A stretch of DNA of 36,897 nt from Clostridia bacterium (GTDB taxonomy: Bacteria > Bacillota > Clostridia > TANB77 > CAG-508), in NCBI GenBank assembly GCA_900753165.1, contig CAADYC010000102.1, positions 1 through 36,897 of the forward strand. The letters run 5' to 3'. Positions 1-8,067 of the stretch are shown piece by piece. Under the pieces are notes generated by a model that was given only the letters and a program-made list of their open reading frames with translations, searched no databases and was not told where the DNA came from. Position 1 is the stretch's first letter. The number at the start of each line of letters is the position of its first letter. Position numbers and translations under genes: made by a program.

Positions 1-17
1 AAAATACTAAATACCAT
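1..17 (-). CDS. Start of a gene cut by the left edge
   Basis: An ATG at 17-15 on the minus strand reads M-V-F-S-I before the window ends. An AGGAGA ribosome binding site lies about nine bases upstream (26-31). A TTGACT -35-like element is at 57-62, but no good -10 follows it. Only five codons are visible, so no function can be given. Confidence 0.35.
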
Positions 18-64
18 TTTTTATTTCTCCTATAATCTCTACTTTTTATTTTGTTTAGTCAACC

Positions 65-85
65 CATACCACCTAATATGGTATG
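65..85. other. Small hairpin downstream of rlmD
   Basis: CATACCA pairs with TGGTATG around a seven-base loop. It lies between the rlmD stop and the start of the next minus-strand gene. A second small hairpin (CCTTG/CAAGG, 111-125) directly follows the rlmD stop. Neither is followed by a clear T-run, so a terminator role is uncertain. Confidence 0.35.
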
Positions 86-127
86 AGTTAGGCACTGAAC
101 AGTTGATTTTCCTTGAAATGCAAGGCT

Positions 128-1495
128 TTATTTAAGATCTAGAACACATACGCATTCAACATGTCCCGTAAACGGAAACATATCAACTGGTTGAATCTCT
201 TTAACCTCATAAACCTCTTCAAACTTAGCCAAATCTCTAACCAAAGTAGCAGGATTACAACTAATATACACAAATCTATCAGGTTTAATCTTTAAAATAT
301 TATCAATAGATTTATTATCAAGCCCTTTTCTTGGAGGGTCAACCATAACGACATCCGGAATAATATTTTTGTTATTTATTAGGTCATCCAAAACAATTTC
401 CGTATCACCTGCAATAAATTCAGCATTATCAACATTATTAATTTTTGCATTTTCTTTTGCATCTTTAATTGCCTGTTCTACAATTTCAACCCCATACACT
501 TTTTTAGCATGTTTTGCCATAAATAATGAAATTGTTCCAATACCACAATATAAGTCAAACACTGTATCTTTTTTTGTTATTTTTGCTGCCTCTACACCAA
601 TATTGTAAAGTCTTTCAGCCTGTACTGGGTTAACTTGGTAAAATGAAAGTGGTGATATTTTGAATGTATATTCTCCTAATTTATCTTCAATGTATCCATT
701 TCCATATATATTGACGTTTTCTTTTCCTAGTATGACATTTGTATTTTTTGTATTTATGTTTTTTACTATTGTTTTTATATTAGGATATTTTTGTGTTAGA
801 ATTTTTACCAATTCATCTTCCTTTGGAATTTTGCTACCATTTATAACTAATATACACATTACTTCATTTGTCTTTATTCCAACTTTTATTACAATATGTC
901 TAAATAGCCCCTTTACAGTTTTTTCGTTATATACTGAAATTTTATTTTTCTTTATAAATTCTAATACCGTTTTTGCTATTTCTTCTGATATTGGATTTTG
1001 AATTAAGCATTTTTCCATAGGTATTACTTCATGTGTTCTATTTGCAAATACGCCAATTACTGGCTCTCCGTTCTTAGTTATACCTATTGGATATTGTGCT
1101 TTATTTCTGTAATGTAATGGATTTTCCATGCCTAGTGTTGGTTTGACTTGAATTTTGTTTTTTAGTGTTTTATTTACTAATGATTGAACTGCGTTTTGCT
1201 TCATTTTTAGCGTATCTTCATATTTTATATGTCTCATGTTGCATCCACCACATCTTTTATATGTTGTGCAGTCTACTTCTTGTCTTTTATCTGATTTTTC
1301 TAGTATTTCTATTATTTTTCCAAATGCGTGTGATGATAAAACTTTTACAATTAGTATTTTTACTTTTTCTCCTTTTATTGCACCCTTAATAAAAATTGTA
1401 AAATTGTCTATTTTTGCAATTCCTTCTCCTTCAAATCCATTATCAATTATTTCTACTATATATTCTTTGTTTTTTTCTACTGGTATTTTTTCCAT
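128..1495 (-). CDS. rlmD: 23S rRNA (uracil-5-)-methyltransferase, RlmD/RumA family
   Basis: A SAM-dependent RNA m5U methyltransferase of the TrmA/RlmD family, 455 residues, the usual length for Firmicute members. An N-terminal TRAM domain covers about residues 1-65. Iron-sulphur cluster cysteines are visible at C76, C82 and C85 (the CGGC motif), with a likely fourth in EKCLIQNP. The C-terminal half is a Rossmann methyltransferase: SAM-binding DLYCGIGTISLF, the DPPRKGLD motif and the catalytic-cysteine motif YISCNPATLVRDL. Firmicutes often carry several paralogues (RlmD, RlmCD), so the exact target uridine is not certain. The start follows a GGAGATATTT-type site. It is separated from yebC upstream by a terminator-like hairpin and is probably transcribed alone. 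Confidence 0.9.
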   Translation of the reverse strand: MEKIPVEKNKEYIVEIIDNGFEGEGIAKIDNFTIFIKGAIKGEKVKILIVKVLSSHAFGKIIEILEKSDKRQEVDCTTYKRCGGCNMRHIKYEDTLKMKQNAVQSLVNKTLKNKIQVKPTLGMENPLHYRNKAQYPIGITKNGEPVIGVFANRTHEVIPMEKCLIQNPISEEIAKTVLEFIKKNKISVYNEKTVKGLFRHIVIKVGIKTNEVMCILVINGSKIPKEDELVKILTQKYPNIKTIVKNINTKNTNVILGKENVNIYGNGYIEDKLGEYTFKISPLSFYQVNPVQAERLYNIGVEAAKITKKDTVFDLYCGIGTISLFMAKHAKKVYGVEIVEQAIKDAKENAKINNVDNAEFIAGDTEIVLDDLINNKNIIPDVVMVDPPRKGLDNKSIDNILKIKPDRFVYISCNPATLVRDLAKFEEVYEVKEIQPVDMFPFTGHVECVCVLDLK

Positions 1496-1563
1496 AAATA
1501 TCTCCTAAAAATTAGAAATTGAGTGACAGGTTTTTAATCTCTATTTTAAATTTTTATATTACT

Positions 1564-1601
1564 TAAAAAAATCGGGATTGAAGACCTGTCCCCCAATCCC
1601 T
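1564..1601 (-). terminator. Rho-independent terminator of yebC
   Basis: On the minus strand GGGATTG pairs with CAATCCC around a GC-rich loop containing GGGGACAGGTC, followed by GATTTTTTT. It sits seven bases past the yebC stop. The loop word recurs in degraded form at 1515-1541 (GTGACAGG, then TTTTTAATC), suggesting a REP-like repeat unit was recruited as terminator. Confidence 0.75.
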
Positions 1602-1607
1602 AATTTT

Positions 1608-2327
1608 TTATTCTTCCCAGTTATGATAGATGTTTGCTACATCATCAAGTTCGTCAAGTCTTTCTATTAGTCTTTCCATTTTTTCTACACCTTTTTCATC
1701 TAATTGAACTGTTGTAGTTGGAACCATTTGAACACCTGCTTCTAAGAATTCTAATCCAGCTTCTTCTAGTTTTTCACTTACTTGTGTAAAATCTGAAGGT
1801 TCTGTTGTTATTTCATATACTTCTTCGTCTGCTGAGAAATCTTCTGCTCCAGCATCTAGTGCTAACATCATTACATCGTCTTCTGACATTTCTGTTGAAG
1901 CTCTTTCTATTACTATTACACCTTTTTTATTGAACATGTATGATACGCATCCTGTTGTTCCTAAGTTTCCTCCTGCTTTGTCAAATACGTGTCTTACGTC
2001 TGCTGCTGTTCTGTTTTTGTTGTCTGTTGATGCTTCTACAATTACTGCAACTCCGTTTGGTCCATATCCTTCATATACTATTTCTTCGTAGTTTTCGTTA
2101 CTTGTTGATGCTTTTTTGATTGCATTGTTTATTGTGTCGTTTGGCATGTTTGCTGCTTTACATTTAGCTATAACTGCTTTTAATTTTGAGTTTCCTGCTG
2201 GGTCTGGTCCACCTTCTTTTGTTGCTATTAGTAGTTCTCTTCCTAATTTTGTGAATATTTTTCCTCTTGCTGCATCTGCTTTTCCTTTTTTTGCTTGTAT
2301 GTTGTGCCATTTGCTATGTCCTGACAT
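1608..2327 (-). CDS. yebC: YebC/PmpR (TACO1) family protein
   Basis: A 239-residue full-length YebC protein beginning with the signature MSGHSKWHNIQAKKGKAD. Other family blocks are visible: PNDTINNAIKKA, YEGYGPNGVAV, NRTAADVRHVFDK and GCVSYMFNKKG. The family was long annotated as transcriptional regulators; YebC/TACO1 proteins are now known to help translation of difficult nascent peptides such as proline stretches. That role is family knowledge, not visible here. The start is fixed by GAGGAGGTAAGAGT-ATG. A promoter lies at 2422-2450 and a terminator follows the stop, so it is probably monocistronic. Confidence 0.95.
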   Translation of the reverse strand: MSGHSKWHNIQAKKGKADAARGKIFTKLGRELLIATKEGGPDPAGNSKLKAVIAKCKAANMPNDTINNAIKKASTSNENYEEIVYEGYGPNGVAVIVEASTDNKNRTAADVRHVFDKAGGNLGTTGCVSYMFNKKGVIVIERASTEMSEDDVMMLALDAGAEDFSADEEVYEITTEPSDFTQVSEKLEEAGLEFLEAGVQMVPTTTVQLDEKGVEKMERLIERLDELDDVANIYHNWEE

Positions 2328-2421
2328 ACTCTTACCTCCTCTTTGTTTTTTATTGTATTTTTAAGGCTTTCAGGCCTCTATATGTTGGTTTTACCCATTT
2401 TTTCTAAAAATTTCTTTTTAT

Positions 2422-2450
2422 ATTGTAACATATTTTTTGTATTTTGTGTA
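2422..2450 (-). promoter_or_regulatory. Promoter of yebC
   Basis: On the minus strand TACACA (2445-2450), 17 bases, then TACAAT (2422-2427) preceded by TG at the extended -10 position. It lies 95 bases upstream of the yebC ATG. The leader between is AT-rich with a short AGGCCT-centred repeat. Confidence 0.55.
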
Positions 2451-2467
2451 GTCTTTTACAAATATTT

Positions 2468-2515
2468 TTTGACAATCATAATTATGACATATACAAAATC
2501 GGTATGGTTGTCAAA
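2468..2515. repeat. Inverted repeat between tag and yebC
   Basis: TTTGACAATCAT (2468-2479) faces ATGGTTGTCAAA (2504-2515), matching at 11 of 12 positions. A 12-bp palindrome (TCATAATTATGA, 2476-2487) overlaps the left arm. No T-run follows on the minus strand, so it may be an operator or a weak end structure for tag rather than a terminator. Confidence 0.4.
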
Positions 2516-2530
2516 TGTTATAACTAGATA

Positions 2531-3085
2531 TTAAACCTTTAAAAAACATTCTTCTTCGTGTGAATATATTACTCCAATTGCTTGCAAATAAGAGTAAATA
2601 ATTGTTGTTCCCACAAATTTCATTCCACGCTTTTTTAAGTCTTTTGAAATTGCATCTGATAATTCTGAACTTGTTTTATCTGTTTCATATACAATTTTAT
2701 TTTCTGTAAAATGCCATATATAATTAGAAAATGTTTGATATTCTTTTTGTATTTCTTTAAATATTTTGCTATTATTTATTGTTGCATTTATTTTTAATTT
2801 ATTTCTAATAATATTAGGATTTTCCAATAATTTCTTAATTTTCTTTTCATCATAATTGCATATTTTGTCTATATCAAAATTATCAAATGCTTTTTTAAAA
2901 GCTTCTCTTTTATTTAAAACGCATTCCCATGATAGTCCTGCTTGAAATGATTCTAGTATAAGCATTTCAAATAAATATTTGTCTTCATATGATGGTTGTC
3001 CCCATTCTTCGTCATGATATTTTATGTATAATTCATTTTGTGGATTGCACCATTTACATCTACTTTTATTATCTTTATATATCAT
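2531..3085 (-). CDS. tag: DNA-3-methyladenine glycosylase I (Tag)
   Basis: A base-excision repair enzyme that removes 3-methyladenine from alkylated DNA; 184 residues, normal for the family. The N-terminal RCKWCNPQNELYIKYHDEEW block supplies the zinc-binding Cys and His. The C-terminal Y-SHEEECF supplies the other zinc ligands. The base-binding region ESFQAGLSW and the helix-hairpin-helix-like KRGMKFVGTTIIYSYLQAIG are typical. Its start overlaps the end of the upstream hydrolase by 11 bases, so the two are probably translationally coupled. The ribosome binding site is weak. Confidence 0.93.
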   Translation of the reverse strand: MIYKDNKSRCKWCNPQNELYIKYHDEEWGQPSYEDKYLFEMLILESFQAGLSWECVLNKREAFKKAFDNFDIDKICNYDEKKIKKLLENPNIIRNKLKINATINNSKIFKEIQKEYQTFSNYIWHFTENKIVYETDKTSSELSDAISKDLKKRGMKFVGTTIIYSYLQAIGVIYSHEEECFLKV

Positions 3086-4079
3086 ATTCTAAATTCACCC
3101 ATTCAAATATTTTATTATAATATGTTTCTGGTTCTCTATATTTTCCGTCAGTATGCCCCGCTCCATTTATAATTAATTTTTCTTTTTCGCAATTTGCTGC
3201 ATTAAATAATTTTTCGCACATGTATTCTGGCACAAAATCATCATTGCTTCCATGGATAAATAATATTGGTGTTTTACTTTTTTTAACTTGTTCTAGTGCA
3301 GAGGCTTCTTTTATGTCATATTTTGCTTTTCTTTTTGCAACTATCTCAAACATATTCAAGACTGGAAATTCTGGTAAGTTAAATCTTGCTTTTGCTTCTG
3401 ATGCAAATATATCCCAAACTGATGTGTATCCGCTGTCTGCAATTATGTATTTTACATTTGAAGGTAATTCATCTCCTGAAGCCATTAATACTGTTGCAGC
3501 ACCCATTGAAGAACCATGTAATATAATTTTTGCATCTTTATTTTCTTCTATAATTAAATTAATCCAATTCTGTAAATCGTCTTTTTCTAGCCATCCCATT
3601 CCTAAGTATTCTCCGTCACTTTCTCCACACGCTCGCATACTTGGAATTAATACATTATATCCTTTTTTTGAAAATTGTTCTCCTATTGGTAATACGCTTT
3701 CTGTACTTGCTCTGTATCCATGTAATATTATTACCCATTTATCTGTTTGTTGATCTTGCAAATATTCTGTTCCTCTTAATGTTATGTTATCATTTGCTTT
3801 TATCTCAACAGTTTTTTGCACTGATTCTTCACTCCAAATTTTTGAACTTTCTTTTGCCAGTTTTCTGTTATTTTCTATTATTTGTTCATCTTCACCTTGT
3901 ATTTCTATTTTTGTTTCTTCACTTACTTTTCTATCTCCTCCTGCTCCACTTCTTGCTATTGCATAATTTACAAAGTAGTTTCCTATTCCTTCTGTTAATG
4001 CTATACCTAAAATTATTAATATTACTAATATACTTGCTGTAATTTTTATTACTTTTTTTGATTTATTTTCTTTATTCAT
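3075..4079 (-). CDS. Membrane-anchored alpha/beta hydrolase
   Basis: 334 residues. Residues about 10-32 form one hydrophobic segment after a lysine-rich N-terminus, so the enzyme is anchored with its catalytic domain probably outside. The hydrolase fold shows WVIILHGYRAS (oxyanion strand), nucleophile elbow HGSSMGAAT (Ser in G-x-S-x-G-like context), an acid in LFIHGSNDDFVP and the histidine in INGAGHTDG. The arrangement matches the 'alpha/beta hydrolase, BAAT/acyl-esterase or YqkD-like' families of Firmicutes; the substrate cannot be told. The start has GGGGAG five bases upstream and overlaps the stop of a possible 16-codon upstream ORF. Confidence 0.85.
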   Translation of the reverse strand: MNKENKSKKVIKITASILVILIILGIALTEGIGNYFVNYAIARSGAGGDRKVSEETKIEIQGEDEQIIENNRKLAKESSKIWSEESVQKTVEIKANDNITLRGTEYLQDQQTDKWVIILHGYRASTESVLPIGEQFSKKGYNVLIPSMRACGESDGEYLGMGWLEKDDLQNWINLIIEENKDAKIILHGSSMGAATVLMASGDELPSNVKYIIADSGYTSVWDIFASEAKARFNLPEFPVLNMFEIVAKRKAKYDIKEASALEQVKKSKTPILFIHGSNDDFVPEYMCEKLFNAANCEKEKLIINGAGHTDGKYREPETYYNKIFEWVNLEYDI

Positions 4080-4126
4080 CTTTCTCCCCTTTTAATTCTT
4101 TGTTTTGAAATAATGCCATTCGTCAT
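4076..4126 (-). CDS. Possible 16-residue leader ORF coupled to the hydrolase
   Basis: ATG at 4126 has a strong ribosome binding site (GAGAGGAG, five bases upstream). It encodes MTNGIISKQRIKRGER and stops at a TGA overlapping the hydrolase ATG (ATGA). The hydrolase ribosome binding site lies inside its last codons. This is a classical layout for translational coupling or a leader peptide. Nothing but position and ribosome binding site supports it. Confidence 0.35.
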   Translation of the reverse strand: MTNGIISKQRIKRGER

Positions 4127-4140
4127 TTTTTCTCCTCTCT

Positions 4141-4581
4141 TTATATGTTGTTAGCTAAAGAATAGTATTTCTTTAGTAGACTTTCAAATTTATCACTAAA
4201 ATCCTTATTGTATTTCTTTAAGTTTACTGGTTTTAAATTTTTATCTGTAAAGCAATGCTTTGTTTCTCCTATAAGAGCTACTTTTCCTGTTTTTTTGTTT
4301 GTTACTTCATATTCTACTGTCATTCTTACACCTGTATAATCTTTTATTTTCAATTTTATTAGTATAGTGTCTCCAAATGTCACATGATATTTATATGTGC
4401 AATTTACTCCTAAAACTGGTATTGTTATTCCGTTTTCTTCTAGTTTTCCAAATGGTAATCCTATAGATTCCATCCATGCACATCTTGCTTCTTCTAGAAA
4501 TCTTATGTAGTTTGAGTGGTGTACAACTCCCATTTTGTCTGTTTCATAATAATTTATATTTCTTTCGAATATGTATTCCAT
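4141..4581 (-). CDS. Acyl-CoA thioesterase, 4HBT (YbgC/FadM) family
   Basis: A 146-residue hotdog-fold thioesterase. The active-site block NYYETDKMGVVHHSNYIRFLEEAR is the YbgC-type motif: Asp/Glu and His positions, then Y-x-x-x-x-E-x-A-R. Family members hydrolyse short-chain or hydroxybenzoyl acyl-CoA; the substrate is not predictable. The start was chosen at MEYIF because GAGAGGAGAT lies ten bases before that ATG; an in-frame ATG seven codons earlier lacks a site. A promoter at 4622-4650 drives it, and the hydrolase and tag follow closely, so these three probably form one transcript. Confidence 0.88.
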   Translation of the reverse strand: MEYIFERNINYYETDKMGVVHHSNYIRFLEEARCAWMESIGLPFGKLEENGITIPVLGVNCTYKYHVTFGDTILIKLKIKDYTGVRMTVEYEVTNKKTGKVALIGETKHCFTDKNLKPVNLKKYNKDFSDKFESLLKKYYSLANNI

Positions 4582-4621
4582 TTTTATTTTATCTCCTCTC
4601 ATTACATAAATAACTTTTCAT

Positions 4622-4650
4622 AATATATCATAAAAACAGATAATTATCAA
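4622..4650 (-). promoter_or_regulatory. Promoter of the thioesterase operon
   Basis: TTGATA (4645-4650), 17 bases, TATATT (4622-4627) with TGA just before the -10. The -35 box falls in the loop and right arm of the copA terminator hairpin, so terminator and promoter share sequence. Confidence 0.6.
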
Positions 4651-4673
4651 GAAATTATCTGTTTTAAAAATTT
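4632..4673 (-). terminator. Terminator of the mntP-copZ-copA operon
   Basis: AAAACAGATAATT (4633-4645) pairs with AATTATCTGTTTT (4653-4665), a perfect 13-bp stem with a seven-base loop. On the minus strand it is followed by TTTTTATG, directly after the copA stop codon. Confidence 0.8.
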
Positions 4674-6872
4674 TTATAACCTTAATCTCAAAGCATTTAA
4701 CACAACCGTAAAACTACTAATTGTCATCGCAAATGCAGCAATCATTGGATTCATAGTAATACCAAATGGTTGTAAAATACCACAAGCAATTGGAATCATG
4801 CAAATATTATAGAAAAATGCCCAAAATAAATTTTGTTTTATATTTCGTATAGTTTTTCTACTAATCTCAATTAAATCATTAATTTTTTCCAAATTATCAT
4901 TCACAAGAACTACTTGTGAAGAATCCATTGCAATATCTGTACCACTTGATACTGATACACCAATATCTGCTGTTACAAGGCTTACACTATCATTTATTCC
5001 ATCACCGCACATCATTACAAGTCCATTTTCTTTTAATTTTTTTATTTGCTCTGATTTTTCTTTTGGTGTGACATTTGAGACAACTTTATCAATTCCAATT
5101 TCTTTTGCAATTATTTCTGCAGTTTTCTCATTGTCACCTGTAAGCATTACAATATCAATATTTCTATTTTTTAATTTTTGTATTACATCAACAACATTTT
5201 CTTTTAATATATCTTTTACTCCAATTAATGCTATTAATTCATTATTTAGGCTAACAAATAAAATACTGTTTCCTTGATTTGTCAAGTCTTTTTCGTCTTG
5301 TTCGTTGTCTATTTTGATATTATTTTCTGCCATCAATTTTTTATTACCAATTAGATATTTATCTCTGTTATGTGTTATTCCTTCAACTCCAAATCCTGGT
5401 ATTGCTTTAAATTCTTTTATTTCTTCTAATTTTATTTTTTCTTCTTGTGCTTTTTTAACAATTGCCCTTGCTATTGGATGTTCAGATTTGTTTTCTATAC
5501 TTGCAACTTTTCTTAATATTTCTTTTTCTTCTATACTGCTGTAATTATATATTTTTGAAATGCTCAATTCGCCTTTTGTTAATGTTCCTGTTTTGTCAAA
5601 GCAAATTGTTTTTACCTTATGCGCATTTTCTAATGTTTCACTTGTTTTTACCAATATACCTTTTTTACTTGCATTTCCTGATGCTATAACTATTGCAAGT
5701 GGTGTTGCTAATCCTAAACTACATGGGCATGCTACGACTAATATGCTTACAAATATGTTTATTGCAGTTGCTACATTTTTTGAAATGAACACCCATAAAA
5801 TAAATGTTAAAACTGCAATTACTAAAACAACTGGTACAAAGCATCCACTTATTTTATCTGCTATTTTGGCTATTGGTGCTTTTGTGCTTGTGGCTTGTGT
5901 TACTAGTCTTACAATTTCTGAAACGGTTGATTCTTTACCGATTTTTTCTGCTTTATATTTTATCGTTCCTTCGTAATTTATACTTCCTGCAATTACTTTT
6001 GAACCTTTTTCTCTTTTTACTGGTACACTCTCACCTGTTATAAATGATTCATTAATATGTGTTGTTCCATCAGTTATTTCTCCATCAACTGCAATTTTTT
6101 CTCCCGGCTTGCATACTACAATGTCACCTTTTTGTATTTCGTCTAATGTTACTGTGACCTCTTGTCCATCTCTTAAAATTACTGCATTATTTGGAGTTAT
6201 TGTCATTAATTGTTGCAATGCTTCTTTTGTTTTATCTTTATTTTTATTTTCTACATATCTTCCAATTTCTATAAAAAATATAACTATTGCTGCAGATTCA
6301 AAATATAAGCTTTCTACATACATTGTGTGACTTTTTAAAATTTGAATTGTTCCATATATACTGTAAATATAACTTGCTAAAACTCCTATCATTACTAGTG
6401 TGTCCATATTGGGTGTTTTGTGTATTAAGTTTTTGTATCCATTTTTTATTATGTCTTTTCCTAAAATCAATACTATTGTTGTTAAAATAAATAGTGATAT
6501 TGCATAATTTATTGGATGTGTCATCATGTTTAAAAACGGAATTACTGGCAAGCCTACCATATGTGACATTGATATATATAATACTAATATTGATATTATT
6601 GTTATTGCAATTAGTTTATATTTTTCATTTGACTTTTTCTTTTCTTCTTTTTCAAAATTGTCTATTCCTAAACTTGTGAATCCTGCTCTTTCTACAAATT
6701 TTTCTACTTGTTCTAATGTTAATTTTTTTTCATCATATTCTATGTTTGCATTATTCATTATTAAATTTACTGTTGCTTGTTTTATTCCGTCTTGCTTGTT
6801 TAGATATTTTTCTAGTCCTGTTGAACAAGCACTACAAGTCATTCCGTCAATTTTTAATAATACTTTTTTCAT
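4674..6872 (-). CDS. copA: Copper-exporting P1B-type ATPase CopA
   Basis: 732 residues, an ATP-driven Cu(I) exporter of the inner membrane. One N-terminal metal-binding domain (GMTCSACS, residues 10-17) is followed by transmembrane helices, the actuator motif TGES (about 279-282), the transmembrane metal site CPC (382-384, in ACPCSLGLATP), phosphorylation motif DKTGT (426-430), the SEHPIA motif, GDGIND, and a C-terminal MTISSFTVVLNALRL block with the Met-x-Ser-Ser metal site typical of copper pumps. CopZ precedes it and is the likely chaperone. A perfect hairpin (6906-6934) lies in the gap between them. An in-frame CGA encodes the conserved Arg of TIRNIKQNLFWAF, showing that CGA is read as Arg here. 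Confidence 0.96.
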   Translation of the reverse strand: MKKVLLKIDGMTCSACSTGLEKYLNKQDGIKQATVNLIMNNANIEYDEKKLTLEQVEKFVERAGFTSLGIDNFEKEEKKKSNEKYKLIAITIISILVLYISMSHMVGLPVIPFLNMMTHPINYAISLFILTTIVLILGKDIIKNGYKNLIHKTPNMDTLVMIGVLASYIYSIYGTIQILKSHTMYVESLYFESAAIVIFFIEIGRYVENKNKDKTKEALQQLMTITPNNAVILRDGQEVTVTLDEIQKGDIVVCKPGEKIAVDGEITDGTTHINESFITGESVPVKREKGSKVIAGSINYEGTIKYKAEKIGKESTVSEIVRLVTQATSTKAPIAKIADKISGCFVPVVLVIAVLTFILWVFISKNVATAINIFVSILVVACPCSLGLATPLAIVIASGNASKKGILVKTSETLENAHKVKTICFDKTGTLTKGELSISKIYNYSSIEEKEILRKVASIENKSEHPIARAIVKKAQEEKIKLEEIKEFKAIPGFGVEGITHNRDKYLIGNKKLMAENNIKIDNEQDEKDLTNQGNSILFVSLNNELIALIGVKDILKENVVDVIQKLKNRNIDIVMLTGDNEKTAEIIAKEIGIDKVVSNVTPKEKSEQIKKLKENGLVMMCGDGINDSVSLVTADIGVSVSSGTDIAMDSSQVVLVNDNLEKINDLIEISRKTIRNIKQNLFWAFFYNICMIPIACGILQPFGITMNPMIAAFAMTISSFTVVLNALRLRL

Positions 6873-6905
6873 ATTTTATATTTTCCCTTCTTAAAGTACT
6901 ATATT

Positions 6906-6934
6906 ATGTTGAAAAAGTAATTATTTTTCAACAT
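6906..6934 (-). other. Hairpin between copZ and copA
   Basis: ATGTTGAAAAA pairs with TTTTTCAACAT, a perfect 11-bp stem with a seven-base loop, without a long T-run after it on the minus strand. It may set the copZ:copA ratio by partial termination or by protecting the upstream message. Confidence 0.5.
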
Positions 6935-6936
6935 CT

Positions 6937-7143
6937 TTATTTTCCTTTGAAACCAGCATCTTCAATAGTTTCTTTAATGTTTTCTATATTGATTTTTGTT
7001 TCGTCATATTTTATTGTTGCTTTCTTTTCTTCTAAACTTACTTTTGCTGTTTCTACTCCTTCTAAATTATTTAATACTTTCTCTAATCTTGTTGAGCATC
7101 CTGCACAGTGTATTCCTTCTATTTTTAAATTTGTTTCTTTCAT
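6937..7143 (-). CDS. copZ: CopZ-like copper chaperone (HMA domain)
   Basis: A 68-residue single heavy-metal-associated domain with the binding motif GIHCAGCS (C-x-x-C) near residue 14 and the beta-alpha-beta-beta-alpha-beta pattern. It carries Cu(I) to CopA. The conserved Met of MTCxxC is replaced by Ile-His, a common variant. GAGGAGGAAAATATA precedes the ATG. It sits 46 bases after mntP with no promoter between, and copA follows after 64 bases. Confidence 0.92.
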   Translation of the reverse strand: MKETNLKIEGIHCAGCSTRLEKVLNNLEGVETAKVSLEEKKATIKYDETKINIENIKETIEDAGFKGK

Positions 7144-7189
7144 TATATTTTCCTCCTCGATTTTTTTAAATAAAGTACTTATTAAATGT

Positions 7190-7756
7190 TTAAAAATTTA
7201 ATATTCCTAAATGTTCTAATAATATTTTTATTCCTAATAAAATAAGAATAACTCCACCTACAAATTCCGCTTTGTTTTCGTATTTGTCTCCAAATCTATT
7301 TCCTACTTTTGTTCCAATTACTGATAATGTAAATGTAATTATTCCTATAAGTGTTATTGCTAAAATCAAATTAATCTTGAAAAATGCAAATGTTATTCCT
7401 ACTGCTAATGCATCTATACTTGTTGCAATTGCTAATATAATCATAGTTTTAAAGCCTACATCACTACTTATATTTTCACTTTCTTTGCTAAATGATTCTT
7501 TTATCATATTTCCACCGATTATTGCTAATAAAATAAATGCAATCCAGTGGTCAAAATTTATTATAAAGCTTTCAAATGTTGAGCCTAAAAAATAGCCTAT
7601 AACAGGCATTATTGCTTGGAATCCTCCAAAATATAGACCTATTATGTATGCTTTTTTCCAGTCCATTTTTTTCATTGATATTCCTTTGCATATTGATACA
7701 GCAAATGCATCCATTCCAAGTCCTATGCTTAACATTATTAGTTCTATTATTCCCAT
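7190..7756 (-). CDS. mntP: Manganese efflux pump MntP
   Basis: 188 residues and six hydrophobic segments. The paired Asp-containing motifs of the family are visible: GLGMDAFAVSICKG near the N-terminus and ATSIDALAVGITFAF in the second half. MntP exports Mn(II). The start was set at MGIIELI because AGGAGATGA lies just upstream; a longer in-frame extension to 7843 runs through the promoter and is not coding. No yybP-ykoY manganese riboswitch is recognisable in the leader. It is the first gene of a mntP-copZ-copA unit, coupling manganese and copper export. Confidence 0.93.
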   Translation of the reverse strand: MGIIELIMLSIGLGMDAFAVSICKGISMKKMDWKKAYIIGLYFGGFQAIMPVIGYFLGSTFESFIINFDHWIAFILLAIIGGNMIKESFSKESENISSDVGFKTMIILAIATSIDALAVGITFAFFKINLILAITLIGIITFTLSVIGTKVGNRFGDKYENKAEFVGGVILILLGIKILLEHLGILNF

Positions 7757-7814
7757 GTTTTCATCTCCTAAGTTTTTATATTTAATTTTATTAAACTTAA
7801 AAAATTTTATGTTA

Positions 7815-7843
7815 TTTATACCACATTTTTGGAAAATTAGCAA
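7815..7843 (-). promoter_or_regulatory. Promoter of mntP-copZ-copA
   Basis: TTGCTA (7838-7843), 17 bases, TATAAA (7815-7820) with TGG giving an extended -10. It lies about 60 bases upstream of the mntP ATG. A CACGTG-centred stretch lies further upstream (near 7908-7913). Confidence 0.65.
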
Positions 7844-7934
7844 TAAAAAAATGATACATTTTAATGCATATATGATTATGTATTCTATGTTCCTACCGGT
7901 ACAATTGCACGTGATGTGTCATTAGAGTAAAATG

Positions 7935-7975
7935 AAAGAGTGGGCGTAAATTTATAATGTCCCCCACTCTTTTTA
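7935..7975. terminator. Terminator-like hairpin between mgtA and mntP
   Basis: AAAGAGTGGG pairs with CCCACTCTTT around an 18-base loop. The T-run is better on the plus strand (CTCTTTTTATTTATT) than on the minus (CTCTTTCATTTTAC), though all nearby genes are on the minus strand. It probably ends the mgtA transcript. Confidence 0.6.
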
Positions 7976-8067
7976 TTTATTAAATAAATGTATTCTAATC
8001 TTATTTTTTGTTCCCTACTTTGTTACTTTTCCCAATTTAAAATAAAAAATATGTTTCACTTGTATCA

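Noticed and set aside
4845..4847. Loss of CGA decoding together with CGG
   Set aside because: An in-frame CGA encodes the conserved Arg in the RNIKQNL motif of CopA, so CGA is read as Arg.
7757..7930. yybP-ykoY manganese riboswitch before mntP
   Set aside because: The leader from the promoter is only about 60 bases and lacks the conserved riboswitch words.
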